Source: an uncultured Collinsella sp. (lineage in GTDB: Bacteria > Actinomycetota > Coriobacteriia > Coriobacteriales > Coriobacteriaceae). Taken from it: 64,000 bases of DNA. Position numbers and translations under genes: made by a program. Where the stretch lies: contig CAUESV010000001.1 in NCBI GenBank assembly GCA_959020715.1, positions 62,001 through 126,000 of the forward strand, read 5' to 3'. Positions 24,934-33,710 of this stretch are shown here, piece after piece (the stretch's first letter is position 1; every line of letters begins with the position of its first letter). A model generated the notes under the pieces. The model saw nothing but the letters and a program-made list of their open reading frames with translations. It was not told where the DNA came from and searched no databases.

Positions 24934-26328
24934 TTACTTCTTGCTCTCGGGCAAGACCAGATCCACGGCAGCGTCCTTGGCAGCATCGATGTGCTGAGCC
25001 ACGACCGGCGTCTGCGGAAGGATCAGGTTAAGGACAATGGCCATGATGGCGGTGGGGGTTACGGCATTGGAGCCGATGACGGTGGACACCCAGGCGGGCA
25101 TACCCTCGCCGGCAAGGCAACCGCTGGCCATCCAGATACCCAGGCCAAAGACGACGGAGGTGCCGACGATGGTGGTAGTGCGCTGCGTGAGGCCCTCGCG
25201 GGTGAACATGCGCACGCCGTTCATGGTGATGGTGCCAAAGACGCCGACGGTCGCGCCGCCGATGACGGGCTGCGGGATAGCGGAAAGGACGGCAGAGAGC
25301 TGCGGGAACAGACCGGCGATGGCAAAGACGGCCGCGATGATCACAAAGACCCACTTGTTGACGACCTTGTTGGAGCAGATGATGCCCACGTTCTGGCCAA
25401 GGGCGCTGGTGGGAAGACCGCCCAGCAGGCCGCCGACCATAGAGGTGAGGCCCTGGGACACGATAGCGCCGGAGAGCTCGCGCTCGGTGGGCATACGGTC
25501 GATGGAGCCCAGGCAGGCGGCGGAGACGTCACCGATAACCTGGATGGCAACCATGGGGAACACGACGGCGAGGGTAATGCAGACCTCGGGATCAAACTCG
25601 AGCGCGTAGGGCATGAGCTTGGGAAGGGCGAAGACCTGAGCGGTGGCGACGCTGGAGAAGTCGATCATGCCAAAGGGGATGGAGACGATCATGCCGACGA
25701 TCATGCCAAAGAACACGGATCCCAGCTTGAGCGTGCCCTTGCCAAAGTTGGCGAGCGCAAAGACCACGGCGAAGGTGATAAGAGCGACGCACCAGGCCTG
25801 CGGGGTGCCCCACAGCGGCGTACCCATACCGCCGGCCATATACTTGACGGCCGTGGGATAGAGAGAGACGCCAATGGAGAAGATGACCGTACCGGTCACG
25901 ACGGGCGGGAACAGCCACTTGATCTTACTGTAGGCCAGACCAAAGAGGACCGCAACGGCGCCGCCGACGATCTCGCCACCCAGCAGCGCACCAAAGCTAA
26001 AGCCCGAGGCACCCATGGCCTGCAGGGCCGGCAGGAACGCGAACGAAACGCCCATGACGATGGGCAGGCCGCCGCCGATGCGACGGAAGGGAGCGAAGGC
26101 CTGAAGGGCCGTGTCGATTGCCGAAAGAATGAGCGCAACCTGAATGATGTCGGTGCTCTGCTGGCTATTAAAGCCGTAGACGCCGGCCATGATGACCGCC
26201 GGGGTAATGATGCCGGCAAACGATGCCAGTACGTGCTGAAGGGCACACGGGATCATTTCCTTAACGGGAGGCATGCCTTCGCGAGTGAACAGGGCTTCAG
26301 TGCCGTTCGTAACCGTCTCCTGGGTCAT
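24934..26328 (-). CDS. NCS2-family nucleobase (xanthine/uracil/urate) permease
   Basis: Integral membrane transporter of 464 residues with about 12-14 hydrophobic segments. Family features include LQHVLASFAGIITPAVI at the N-terminus, TNVGIICSNK-like sequence SALGQNVGIICSNKVV, and FGTITMNGVRMFTREG. It heads the permease-ssnA-ygfK-ferredoxin-xdh series and presumably imports xanthine, urate or a related purine. Which purine cannot be decided from sequence. Confidence 0.9.
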   Translation of the reverse strand: MTQETVTNGTEALFTREGMPPVKEMIPCALQHVLASFAGIITPAVIMAGVYGFNSQQSTDIIQVALILSAIDTALQAFAPFRRIGGGLPIVMGVSFAFLPALQAMGASGFSFGALLGGEIVGGAVAVLFGLAYSKIKWLFPPVVTGTVIFSIGVSLYPTAVKYMAGGMGTPLWGTPQAWCVALITFAVVFALANFGKGTLKLGSVFFGMIVGMIVSIPFGMIDFSSVATAQVFALPKLMPYALEFDPEVCITLAVVFPMVAIQVIGDVSAACLGSIDRMPTERELSGAIVSQGLTSMVGGLLGGLPTSALGQNVGIICSNKVVNKWVFVIIAAVFAIAGLFPQLSAVLSAIPQPVIGGATVGVFGTITMNGVRMFTREGLTQRTTTIVGTSVVFGLGIWMASGCLAGEGMPAWVSTVIGSNAVTPTAIMAIVLNLILPQTPVVAQHIDAAKDAAVDLVLPESKK

Positions 26329-26415
26329 TTGACCACCAATCCTCGAAGTAGTTGTTTTCGCATCTAACGCTCTATTGTGACGCAGTGCGGGGTTGAGGTT
26401 GTGCCTTCATTGCAT

Positions 26416-26444
26416 ATCGTATTAAAGATGATTCTCATTCTCAA
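26416..26444 (-). promoter_or_regulatory. Candidate permease-operon promoter overlapping a Fur-box-like sequence
   Basis: On the minus strand TTGAGA, 17 nt and TACGAT form a sigma70-like pair. The overlapping GAGAATGAGAATCATCTTT (26424-26442) matches 14 of 19 positions of the canonical Fur box GATAATGATAATCATTATC. The 352-nt divergent gap is otherwise AT-rich and shows no gene. Confidence 0.4.
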
Positions 26445-26680
26445 TAATAATTTTTTGTTATCAGACTATTCTTCAGCTGAGGCAAAGCATTTCCGCAGGT
26501 CAGGAAAGTGTCTGGTCAAACTAACATCTAACTTTTCTTTTGGTCGACCGTTTACCGCCAAATTCCTACCGCTCGTCCGTATTACGCAATGTACCTGCGA
26601 ATATGCGAGTCAATAGACACCGTGTTACCATGAGAAAAAATTGTTATGAACATTTCCGATTTCACCCCAAGGAGTTGCCC

Positions 26681-27337
26681 GTGAACGAGACCGTACGTCG
26701 CTTTTTGCCAATGGTCGATTTCCTGGAGCAGATACTCGGCAAAAACAGCGAAATCGTGCTGCATGATTTCTCGGATCCCGACCACGCCATCGTCGATATT
26801 CGCAACGGCATCGTGAGCGGCCGCAAGGTCGGCGGTCCCGCCACCGATCTGGCACTCAAGATCATGCACGACGCCAAGTATCGCGACCTGCCGTTTATTA
26901 CGGGCTACGAGGGGCGCGGTGCCGGCGGCAAGACGTTGGAGTCGGCGACGTACTTTATCCGCGAGGATAACGAGATCGTCGGCATGCTCTGCGTCAACAC
27001 CGATCTTTCCACGGTACGCTCCATCAACGCCATGGCCCAGCAGCTCATGGCCTGCTTCGACGCCGTGCCAAGACAGGCGGAGCCCGCATCTATCGAGGTC
27101 GAAAGTCTTTCGGAGTCTACACAGGAGCTCATCGACCGCAGTATTGCCGAGCTGCTGAGCGCGCGTGGGCTGGATGTAGCGTCGCTTGGTCAGAGCGACC
27201 GCGTGGACGTCATTCGCCACCTCAACGGCAACGGGGTGTTCATGCTCAAGGGCGCCGTGGCCTGCGCCGCCACCGCGCTGGGCATCTCGGAGCCCAGCGT
27301 CTACCGCTACCTGCAAAAAGTTCGCAAGGAGGGCTAA
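26681..27337 (+). CDS. YheO-like PAS/HTH transcriptional regulator 2
   Basis: Paralogue of the regulator at 14.1 kb, 218 residues. The PAS-like part contains SEIVLHDFSDPDHAIVDIRNG, SGRKVGG and FIREDNEIVGMLCVNTD. The C-terminal HTH-like end is GVFMLKGAVACAATALGISEPSVYRYLQKVRK. A GTG start with AAGGAG 7 nt upstream gives a product matching the length of its paralogue; longer frames lack a ribosome site. It is divergent from the permease operon and probably controls it. Confidence 0.87.
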   Translation: MNETVRRFLPMVDFLEQILGKNSEIVLHDFSDPDHAIVDIRNGIVSGRKVGGPATDLALKIMHDAKYRDLPFITGYEGRGAGGKTLESATYFIREDNEIVGMLCVNTDLSTVRSINAMAQQLMACFDAVPRQAEPASIEVESLSESTQELIDRSIAELLSARGLDVASLGQSDRVDVIRHLNGNGVFMLKGAVACAATALGISEPSVYRYLQKVRKEG

Positions 27338-27385
27338 CGAGCAAAATGGAGCGCGGCTCCACAAGCGATCCGTCACTTGACAAAA

Positions 27386-27420
27386 GACCCTGCAGCTCGC
27401 ACGCGCTGCAGGGTCTTTTT
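27386..27420. terminator. Bidirectional intrinsic terminator between regulator 2 and ridA
   Basis: Stem GACCCTGCAG/CTGCAGGGTC with a 10-nt loop is followed by TTTTT on the plus strand and by TTTTG on the minus strand. It serves both convergent genes. Confidence 0.92.
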
Positions 27421-27449
27421 GCATGTCATGTTTAGTTGTTGCCAACGCC

Positions 27450-27827
27450 TTAGAGGGCGGCGACGACCTCGATCTCGACCAGACCGCCAGCCGGAAGGGC
27501 GACAACCTGGAAGGCGCTACGCGCGGGGAACGGGGCCTCGAACTTGGAGGCGTAGATCTCGTTCACGGCAGCGAAGTCGGCGATGTCAGCCAGGTAGACC
27601 GTGGTCTTGACGACATCGGCAAAGGTGGCGCCGGCAGCGGTCAGCAGGGCCTCGACGTTAGCAAGGGACTGCTTAGCCTGGGCCTCGACGCCCTCGGGCA
27701 TCTTGCCAGTTGCGGGGTCGATGCCCAGCTGGCCGGACAGGAACACCATGTTGCCGGTCTGGATGCCGGGGGAATACGGGCCGATGGCTGCAGGTGCGTT
27801 ATCGGAAGACACGACGGTCTTGCTCAT
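27450..27827 (-). CDS. ridA: RidA-family enamine/imine deaminase
   Basis: Small cytoplasmic enzyme of 125 residues that hydrolyses reactive 2-aminoacrylate and related enamines. Family signatures are GPYSPGIQTGNMVFLSGQLG, the catalytic-site segment FPARSAFQVVALP, and the C-terminal VEIEVVAAL. The ATG follows AAGGAG. It sits just outside the purine cluster and could detoxify 2-aminoacrylate made by the PLP lyase YgeX; that link is inferred. Confidence 0.94.
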   Translation of the reverse strand: MSKTVVSSDNAPAAIGPYSPGIQTGNMVFLSGQLGIDPATGKMPEGVEAQAKQSLANVEALLTAAGATFADVVKTTVYLADIADFAAVNEIYASKFEAPFPARSAFQVVALPAGGLVEIEVVAAL

Positions 27828-27915
27828 GTTTATCTCCTTACGATCAAATAGAGAGCGTGAGCGCGGCGTTCGCACCGGGAGGCACAATTCGGTCTGAACA
27901 CCGCGCTTGATTGGG

Positions 27916-27944
27916 ATAGTACTCAAGGTTTCCGTTTGATGCAA
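27916..27944 (-). promoter_or_regulatory. Candidate ridA promoter
   Basis: TTGCAT, a 17-nt spacer and TACTAT lie on the minus strand, about 90 nt before the ridA ATG. The related sequences AGAATATTATC (27944-27954) and AGAATATTTTATC (27963-27975) sit 19 bp apart, the first touching the -35 box, and may be regulator sites. Confidence 0.5.
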
Positions 27945-28126
27945 GAATATTATCAGCTTGCGAGAATATTTTATCGCCCAACGGTTTCCCCGAACCGCTG
28001 AACGGTTCTCCACAGGGTCAGCCAGCCCAAGCTGCTGAAGACTTTATCCCGCTTGGAACACGGGCATCGCCCGCCGCGACGGCACCACTATACTTTTGAG
28101 TATCTGAGCATTTTGAAAGGCAGGAT

Positions 28127-30622
28127 ATGACCGCAACCGCCAGTCGAACCACCAACCGCAGACCCGAGCTTTTGGCGCCCGCCGGAGGGCCTGAGCCCTT
28201 TGCCGCCGCACTCGCCGCCGGGGCAGACGCCATCTACTGCGGCATGGGCAGCTTCAACGCCCGCCGCAAGGCCACCAACTTTACCGACGAGGCCTTTGAG
28301 CAAGCCTGCCGCGCCGCACATCTAGCCGGGTCGCGCGTCTACGTCACGGTCAACATCGTCATCAAGCAGTCCGAGATGGGCGATGCGCTGCAACTCATCC
28401 ATCGCTGCTCCACGCTGGGCGCCGATGCCTTCATCATCCAGGACTGGGGCCTGTTCTTTGAGGTCAAACGCACGATGCCCGGCATCGAGACGCACATCTC
28501 AACCCAAGCAAACATCCACGACGACCGCGGAACCCTTTGGTGCCGCGAGCAAGGCGCCGACCGCGTGACCTTGTCGCGCGAGCTTTCCATCGACGAAATT
28601 GCCGCCATTCACGACACCGCGCCCGATGTGGACCTTGAGGTCTTTAGCCATGGCGCCATCTGCTTTTGCTACTCGGGTCTGTGCCTGCTGTCGAGCTTTG
28701 CCATGGCGGGCCGCTCGGCCAACCGCGGCATGTGCGCTCAGCCCTGTCGCCTGCCTTACGAGCTGATCGACGAGAACGGCCGCTCGCTCTCCCCTGCCGG
28801 TCGCGAGCGCGCGCTGTGCCCGCGCGACACCAACACGTCGCAGCTTGTTCGCCGTCTGTATGACGCCGGCGCCGCATCGCTCAAGCTCGAGGGCCGCATG
28901 AAGGCCCCCGATTACGTGTATTCCATCGTCGACGTGTATCGTCATCAGATTGATGACATGCTGGCCGATGTTTCGACCTCCAAGGATGAGGATGCAGCCC
29001 GCCAGCGACAGCTCAAGCGCTGCTTTAACCGCGACTTTACGCACGCCTACCAAGACGGTACCTCGGGTGACGAGATGATGAGCTACGAGCGCTCCAACAA
29101 CCGCGGCCAGATCTTGGGCACGGTGCTGGGTAGCCGCCCGGCCAACCGCGATGTGCGCGGCCTTAAGCCCGACGACCGCCGTCGCCGCGCCGCCATCGCC
29201 CGCATTGAGTTGTTTGAGCCCGTGGGCAAGGGCGACCTGCTGGAGCTTCGCCACGATAACGAGTTTGACCAGTTCCTGACCACCATTGCCGCCGATGATG
29301 CCGCCGCCGGTGACATCATCGAATGTCGCGTGCCCCGCAGCATGCCCGAGGGCTGCCGCGTCCGCGTGATTCGCAGCCAGCGTGCCATCGACGCCGCCGG
29401 CGCCGCGCTCAAGCGCGATGTGCTGCGCCGCCGAGCTGTTGACGTGTCCGTCGTGGCGCGCCTGGGCAAGCCGTTTACTGTCACACTCACCTGCTGCGAC
29501 AACCCCGCGCTCACCGCCACCGCCACGGGCTTCACCGTCGAGGCCGCCAAGACCCGCGCCGTCGAGGCATCCGATCTGGTTGAGCACGTCGGGCGCATGG
29601 GCTCCTCTCCCTTTGAGGCCGCGAGCTTTGACGTGGCCCTCGACGAGAGTTGCGGCATGGGCTTTTCCGCCGTGCACAAGGTGCGCGCCGCCGCCTGTAA
29701 AGCATTGGAGGAGGCCATTCTGGCACCGTACGAGGAGCGCGCGAAAACGCTCGAGCTGCCGGCGATTGTAACCAGTGATTCCCGCCCCGCGCCCGAGCAC
29801 TACCGCGATGAGCCGCAGATCTGCGCCACCGTCACCTCGCTCGAGGCCGCCGAGGCCGCTCGCGCCGAGGGTGTAACGCGCATCTACATGACCACCGACG
29901 CGCTCGATGCGGCCGAGCTCTCCCCCGCCGATGCATTTGAGCAGGGCATCGTACCCGTGCTCGACGAGGTCTGCCGCGCTGTTGACCACGTACGCGTCGA
30001 CCCGTGGGTTGTTGCCGGCGCCACGGTCGCTATTGGCAACATCTCTGAGCTTGCCCTGGCCGCCCAGGTTGGCGCCACGGCCGAGATTCGCTCTTGCCTG
30101 CCGGTGCACAACACGCCCTGCATGGAGGCGCTTGCCGAGCGCGGAGCCGGTGCGTTTTGGCTCTCGCCCGAGATCACACTCGACGAGATTGTCTCGCTCG
30201 GCGCCGCCGCGCCCGCGGCTCTGGGCATCACCGTCTTTGGCCGCCCGCGCGTCATGACAAGCGAGCATTGCATTCTGCAGGTTGCCAACGGCTGTATCCA
30301 CGATTGTGCCAACTGCCGCCTGCGTGCCCGCAAGCTCTCGCTCAAGAATATCGACGGAAAGGTCATGCCCGTCCGCACCGACATCCACGGCCGTTCTCGC
30401 CTGTACGATGCTTACCCCATCGACCTCACGCCGCAGGTACCGCAGTTGCTCGACGCCGGCGTCCGTCGTCTTATGGTCGACGGAACCTTGCTCGAGGCCG
30501 ATGAGATTGGCCGTGCCGTCGCCCGCGTCCGTCGCGCCGTCGAAGCAGCGCAGGCCGGCCGCAAGCCCGCCGCCCGCCTACGCGGGGCGACCTCGGGCTG
30601 CATGTTTGTGGGAATCAGCTAA
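28127..30622 (+). CDS. U32-family peptidase/RlhA-like RNA hydroxylation protein
   Basis: Large U32 protein of 831 residues. It starts with the family N-terminus ELLAPAGGPEPFAAALAAGADAIYCG and contains the conserved Cys-rich U32 signature around FSHGAICFCYSGLC and GRSANRGMCAQPCRLPYEL. A long C-terminal extension with CIHDCANC follows. Close relatives include E. coli RlhA (23S rRNA C2501 hydroxylation), while others are annotated as collagenases; the RNA role is more likely but unproven. It is 15 nt upstream of a pseudouridine synthase gene, which supports an RNA-modification context. Confidence 0.88.
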   Translation: MTATASRTTNRRPELLAPAGGPEPFAAALAAGADAIYCGMGSFNARRKATNFTDEAFEQACRAAHLAGSRVYVTVNIVIKQSEMGDALQLIHRCSTLGADAFIIQDWGLFFEVKRTMPGIETHISTQANIHDDRGTLWCREQGADRVTLSRELSIDEIAAIHDTAPDVDLEVFSHGAICFCYSGLCLLSSFAMAGRSANRGMCAQPCRLPYELIDENGRSLSPAGRERALCPRDTNTSQLVRRLYDAGAASLKLEGRMKAPDYVYSIVDVYRHQIDDMLADVSTSKDEDAARQRQLKRCFNRDFTHAYQDGTSGDEMMSYERSNNRGQILGTVLGSRPANRDVRGLKPDDRRRRAAIARIELFEPVGKGDLLELRHDNEFDQFLTTIAADDAAAGDIIECRVPRSMPEGCRVRVIRSQRAIDAAGAALKRDVLRRRAVDVSVVARLGKPFTVTLTCCDNPALTATATGFTVEAAKTRAVEASDLVEHVGRMGSSPFEAASFDVALDESCGMGFSAVHKVRAAACKALEEAILAPYEERAKTLELPAIVTSDSRPAPEHYRDEPQICATVTSLEAAEAARAEGVTRIYMTTDALDAAELSPADAFEQGIVPVLDEVCRAVDHVRVDPWVVAGATVAIGNISELALAAQVGATAEIRSCLPVHNTPCMEALAERGAGAFWLSPEITLDEIVSLGAAAPAALGITVFGRPRVMTSEHCILQVANGCIHDCANCRLRARKLSLKNIDGKVMPVRTDIHGRSRLYDAYPIDLTPQVPQLLDAGVRRLMVDGTLLEADEIGRAVARVRRAVEAAQAGRKPAARLRGATSGCMFVGIS

Positions 30623-30637
30623 CCGAAAGGCTTACAC

Positions 30638-31297
30638 GTGAACGAAGAACCTCAAGTCCTCTACTGCGACGCCTGGCTCATGGCCATCGACAAGCCCGCC
30701 GGCATGATCGTCCACGGTGACGGCACCGGCGAGCGCACGCTCACCGACTACGCCAGCGACCTGCTGCTGGCCATGGGCGACGGCTTTGCCGCGACTGACA
30801 TGCAGCCGCTCAACCGCTTGGACCGCAACACCACCGGCGTGGTGTTGTTCTCGCTCGACAAGCAGACGCAGCCCGCCTTTGATCAGATGGTCATCGACCA
30901 CGCTTTCGAAAAGCACTACCTGGCGCTCGCCGAGGGCAAGATCGACTGGAACGAAAAGCTCATCGACAAGCCCATCGCCCGCAACCGCCACGACAGCCGC
31001 AAGATGCGCGTCGGCGCCAGCGGCAAGCCGTCGCAGACGCGCGTGAAGGTGCTCAAGCGTCTTAAGAGCCGTCGTGGCCTGCCCACGCGCTCGTATATCG
31101 ATGTCGAGCTGCTCACCGGCCGCAAGCACCAGATCCGCGTGCATCTGGCGAGCGAGCGTCATCCCCTGGTAGGCGACGACCTGTACGGAACGCCACGTCC
31201 CTGCGGCCTGATGCTCCATGCCCACAGCGTGTCCTTTACACACCCCGTAACTGGCGAGCACATCCACATCGAAGCCCCGTGCCCCTGGGAGCCCTAA
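30638..31297 (+). CDS. RluA-family pseudouridine synthase
   Basis: RNA-modifying enzyme of 219 residues. The catalytic aspartate lies in LNRLDRNTTGVVLF, and the C-terminal part has GRKHQIRVHLASERHPLVGDDLYG. There is no N-terminal S4 domain. The GTG start has GAAAGG upstream and lies 15 nt after the U32 gene, so the two are co-transcribed. The RNA target cannot be told. Confidence 0.92.
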   Translation: MNEEPQVLYCDAWLMAIDKPAGMIVHGDGTGERTLTDYASDLLLAMGDGFAATDMQPLNRLDRNTTGVVLFSLDKQTQPAFDQMVIDHAFEKHYLALAEGKIDWNEKLIDKPIARNRHDSRKMRVGASGKPSQTRVKVLKRLKSRRGLPTRSYIDVELLTGRKHQIRVHLASERHPLVGDDLYGTPRPCGLMLHAHSVSFTHPVTGEHIHIEAPCPWEP

Positions 31298-31387
31298 ATC
31301 CTGCAAAAAAAGGGACAGGTTTATTTTGATAGGTTTTATCTGGTCAAACGTCAAGCCGCCACGATGACTCAGCCGCGGTCCCAAAAC

Positions 31388-31606
31388 GTCTCGATCTGTA
31401 ACAGTTAGAACCCATTTTCCGGTCTATCTGTTACAGATCGAGACATTCAAATCCCCCTTAAGGGAAAATCTCAATCTGTAACAGTAGCTCGGCATAATCA
31501 GCCTCAGATGTTATAGATTTAGACAAACCACCAGCGTCGCCCCAAGCAATCTCAATCTGTAACATCTAGCCTGCTTTTAACGGTCTGGTTGTTACAGATT
31601 TAGACA
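31388..31606. repeat. Three tandem stem-loop modules, about 80-81-bp period
   Basis: Module 1 (31388-31444) has perfect 17-bp arms GTCTCGATCTGTAACAG/CTGTTACAGATCGAGAC. Modules 2 (31469-31525) and 3 (31550-31606) begin TCTCAATCTGTAACA and end TGTTATAGATTTAGACA or TGTTACAGATTTAGACA. Arms are conserved; the loops of about 23-25 nt differ. They fill most of the 399-nt gap between the pseudouridine synthase and DeoR genes. No coding sense is seen. Confidence 0.88.
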
Positions 31607-31621
31607 AACCGGCAGACAACG

Positions 31622-31660
31622 AAAGCGGCAACGCCCGTAATGGACGTTGCCGCTTTTCTA
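31622..31660. terminator. Intrinsic terminator between convergent transcription units
   Basis: 12-bp stem AAAGCGGCAACG/CGTTGCCGCTTT with an 11-nt loop. The plus strand continues TTCTATTG, and the minus strand shows a shorter T-run. It would stop the deoR unit and any readthrough from the RNA-modification genes. Confidence 0.8.
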
Positions 31661-31696
31661 TTGAGAGAACTAAATGATTTTGGCCTTGCCCCGTCG

Positions 31697-32443
31697 CTAG
31701 ACCGTGATGACGTTGTCCATTGCCCGGTACTTTGCGGGCACCTCGCCCGCGGTAATAATTGTTGCGTCGCGGAAGTCCGCGAACTTGACGGGCGCCACCA
31801 TGCCAAATTTGCTGGCGTCCGAGATTACGAAGCGTTTGGCCGTATGGCGCATCGAGATACGCTTGACCTGCGCTTCCTCGATATCGGGAGTCGTAAAACC
31901 CTGCTCGGCGGCAATGCCGTTGGAGCCCCAAAAGCCGCAGTTGAAGTTGTAGCGTTCTAGAGTTGCCAAGGCATCGGGGCCAACGAGCGCCTCGGTCTCG
32001 GGTTTGAGCTCGCCGCCCAGCACCACGGTACGCATGCCGCGCAAAGCGAGATGCTGAGCATGGAGCACGGAATCAGTCACATAGGTAACCCCTTCGAGAT
32101 GCGGAAGATGCTCGATGAGCTTGAGGGTCGTGGAACCCGAATCGATATACACGAAACTATCGGGCTCCACAAGCGCCGCCGCACGGGCGCAGATGCGCTC
32201 CTTGTCATCGTTATGGAGATCACTGCGCTCACTGATCGTTAAGTCGCGCGTCACGTGCGCGCGCTCAAGGCTTGTCGCGCCACCGTGCACCTTGGCGATG
32301 CGGTGCGCTCGGTCAAGCGTCTGCAGGTCGCGTCGAATGGTAGAAGCCGTCACACCCAGGGCATCGGCAAGCTCTGGCACCGTTACTGAACCAGCCTGCT
32401 GCACCATCGAGACGATCGCATTGAGCCTATCTTCCGCGAGCAT
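31697..32443 (-). CDS. DeoR/GlpR-family transcriptional regulator
   Basis: Sugar-phosphate-responsive repressor type, 248 residues. The N-terminal HTH (VPELADALGVTASTIRRDLQTLD) carries the DeoR signature. The C-terminal ISOCOT-fold sensor contains YIDSGSTTLKLIEHL and FWGSNGIAAEQGFTTPD. It begins 3 nt after the oxidoreductase gene, so the two are one operon, and it probably autoregulates. The ligand is unknown. Confidence 0.92.
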   Translation of the reverse strand: MLAEDRLNAIVSMVQQAGSVTVPELADALGVTASTIRRDLQTLDRAHRIAKVHGGATSLERAHVTRDLTISERSDLHNDDKERICARAAALVEPDSFVYIDSGSTTLKLIEHLPHLEGVTYVTDSVLHAQHLALRGMRTVVLGGELKPETEALVGPDALATLERYNFNCGFWGSNGIAAEQGFTTPDIEEAQVKRISMRHTAKRFVISDASKFGMVAPVKFADFRDATIITAGEVPAKYRAMDNVITV

Positions 32444-32446
32444 CGC

Positions 32447-33526
32447 TTACTCCTCCTCGGGGTAGACGACTCCCCAATCGGCACGGAGCTTGGTCATCAG
32501 CTCCATAACATCAGAAGCATAATCCAGAAGCTCACGCTTGGAATCATCGCCGGCGACGGCCTTCTCGAGGTCAGCCATCTCGTAGCACAGCGCGTAGGCC
32601 TCGGTGCCGGCGTGGACCTCCTCGCGGTGACCGTCTGCAGTCCACACGATGATCGCATGGTCGGCACGCGGATACTCGTTGACCTCGATATAGCACTTGT
32701 CAAAGCTGATGACCGAGCGCTTGGGCTGCTTCGAGTGGAGCGTAAGGCTCACGACGCCCAGCTGCTGCTCGGCGTTTCGGCAGACAATGCCGCCCGCGAC
32801 GTCAACGCCAGTCTCACAGGTGTTGCCCAGAGACACGACCTCAGCGGGCTGGCTTGCCATAAAGAGGCGCATGACCGAAAGGGCATAGACGCCGATGTCG
32901 AGCATGGCGCCGCCGGCAAGGCTGCGGTTGTAGAAGCGGTTGGTCAGGTCGCCGTACTCCTTATAGCTGCCAAAGTTGAGCTGGGCGAGGTTCATGTGGC
33001 CAAAGTCGCCCGCATCCATGCGACGGCGCAGCTCCTGATACAGCGGCATGTGGAGCACCGTGGTGGCATCCATAAGGACCACGTTGTGCTCGTCGGCGAT
33101 GGCGCGGGCCTCGTCGAGCTCGGCAGAGTTGAGGGTAATGGCCTTCTCGCAGAGCACGTGCTTGCCGGCGGCCAGCGCGGCACGCAGATAGGTGATATGC
33201 GTGTTGTGCGGCGTGGTGATATAGACAGCGTCGATGTCCGGATCGGCGTAGAGGTCTTCGACCGTGTCATAGACCTTCTCGATGCCATACTGCTCGGCAA
33301 AAGTCTGAGCCTTGGACAGCGTGCGGTTGGCGACGCCCGCGAGCTTGCGGCCGGCAAGAGCGAGGGACTGGGCCATCTGGTTGGCGATAACGCCGCACCC
33401 GATCACGGCCCAGCGGAGCTCGGGAGCCGTAAAGATGTCGTTAGGGAACGGCTTGTCCTGGACCGAAGCGAATGCTGCTTTGGCGGCTGCCGCGGCGTCG
33501 AGTGGAGCCTGCTTGGAATCTGCCAT
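32447..33526 (-). CDS. Gfo/Idh/MocA-family oxidoreductase
   Basis: NAD(P)-dependent sugar or polyol dehydrogenase type, 359 residues. The Rossmann motif AVIGCGVIANQMAQSLA begins about 40 residues in; the EKP-like motif appears as LCEKAITLN, and the C-terminal domain has GGAMLDIGVYALS. The chosen ATG has AGGAGG upstream; a longer frame has none. It is paired with the DeoR regulator, suggesting control by a sugar metabolite; substrate unknown. Confidence 0.9.
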   Translation of the reverse strand: MADSKQAPLDAAAAAKAAFASVQDKPFPNDIFTAPELRWAVIGCGVIANQMAQSLALAGRKLAGVANRTLSKAQTFAEQYGIEKVYDTVEDLYADPDIDAVYITTPHNTHITYLRAALAAGKHVLCEKAITLNSAELDEARAIADEHNVVLMDATTVLHMPLYQELRRRMDAGDFGHMNLAQLNFGSYKEYGDLTNRFYNRSLAGGAMLDIGVYALSVMRLFMASQPAEVVSLGNTCETGVDVAGGIVCRNAEQQLGVVSLTLHSKQPKRSVISFDKCYIEVNEYPRADHAIIVWTADGHREEVHAGTEAYALCYEMADLEKAVAGDDSKRELLDYASDVMELMTKLRADWGVVYPEEE

Positions 33527-33576
33527 ATGTGCCTCCTGGGTCATGGAGCGTCTAACATTTCTGCCGTCTCTATATT

Positions 33577-33710
33577 CGCACAAATTAGCGCGTATGTGCG
33601 TACTTTTGCGTATATAACCGCTAAATGGTCAAAATACAGCCGCAGACGGCGCTTATACACGCATAGCCACGCAATCCTACGCACACAAATACGCACAAAT
33701 GCGCACTAAT
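33577..33710. promoter_or_regulatory. Repeated CGCACAAAT-type motifs upstream of the oxidoreductase-deoR operon
   Basis: CGCACAAAT occurs at 33577, and three spaced variants (CGCACACAAAT, CGCACAAAT, CGCACTAAT) lie at 33680-33710 with starts 10-12 bp apart. The helical spacing fits cooperative binding by a regulator such as the operon's own DeoR protein. Function is inferred. Confidence 0.4.
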
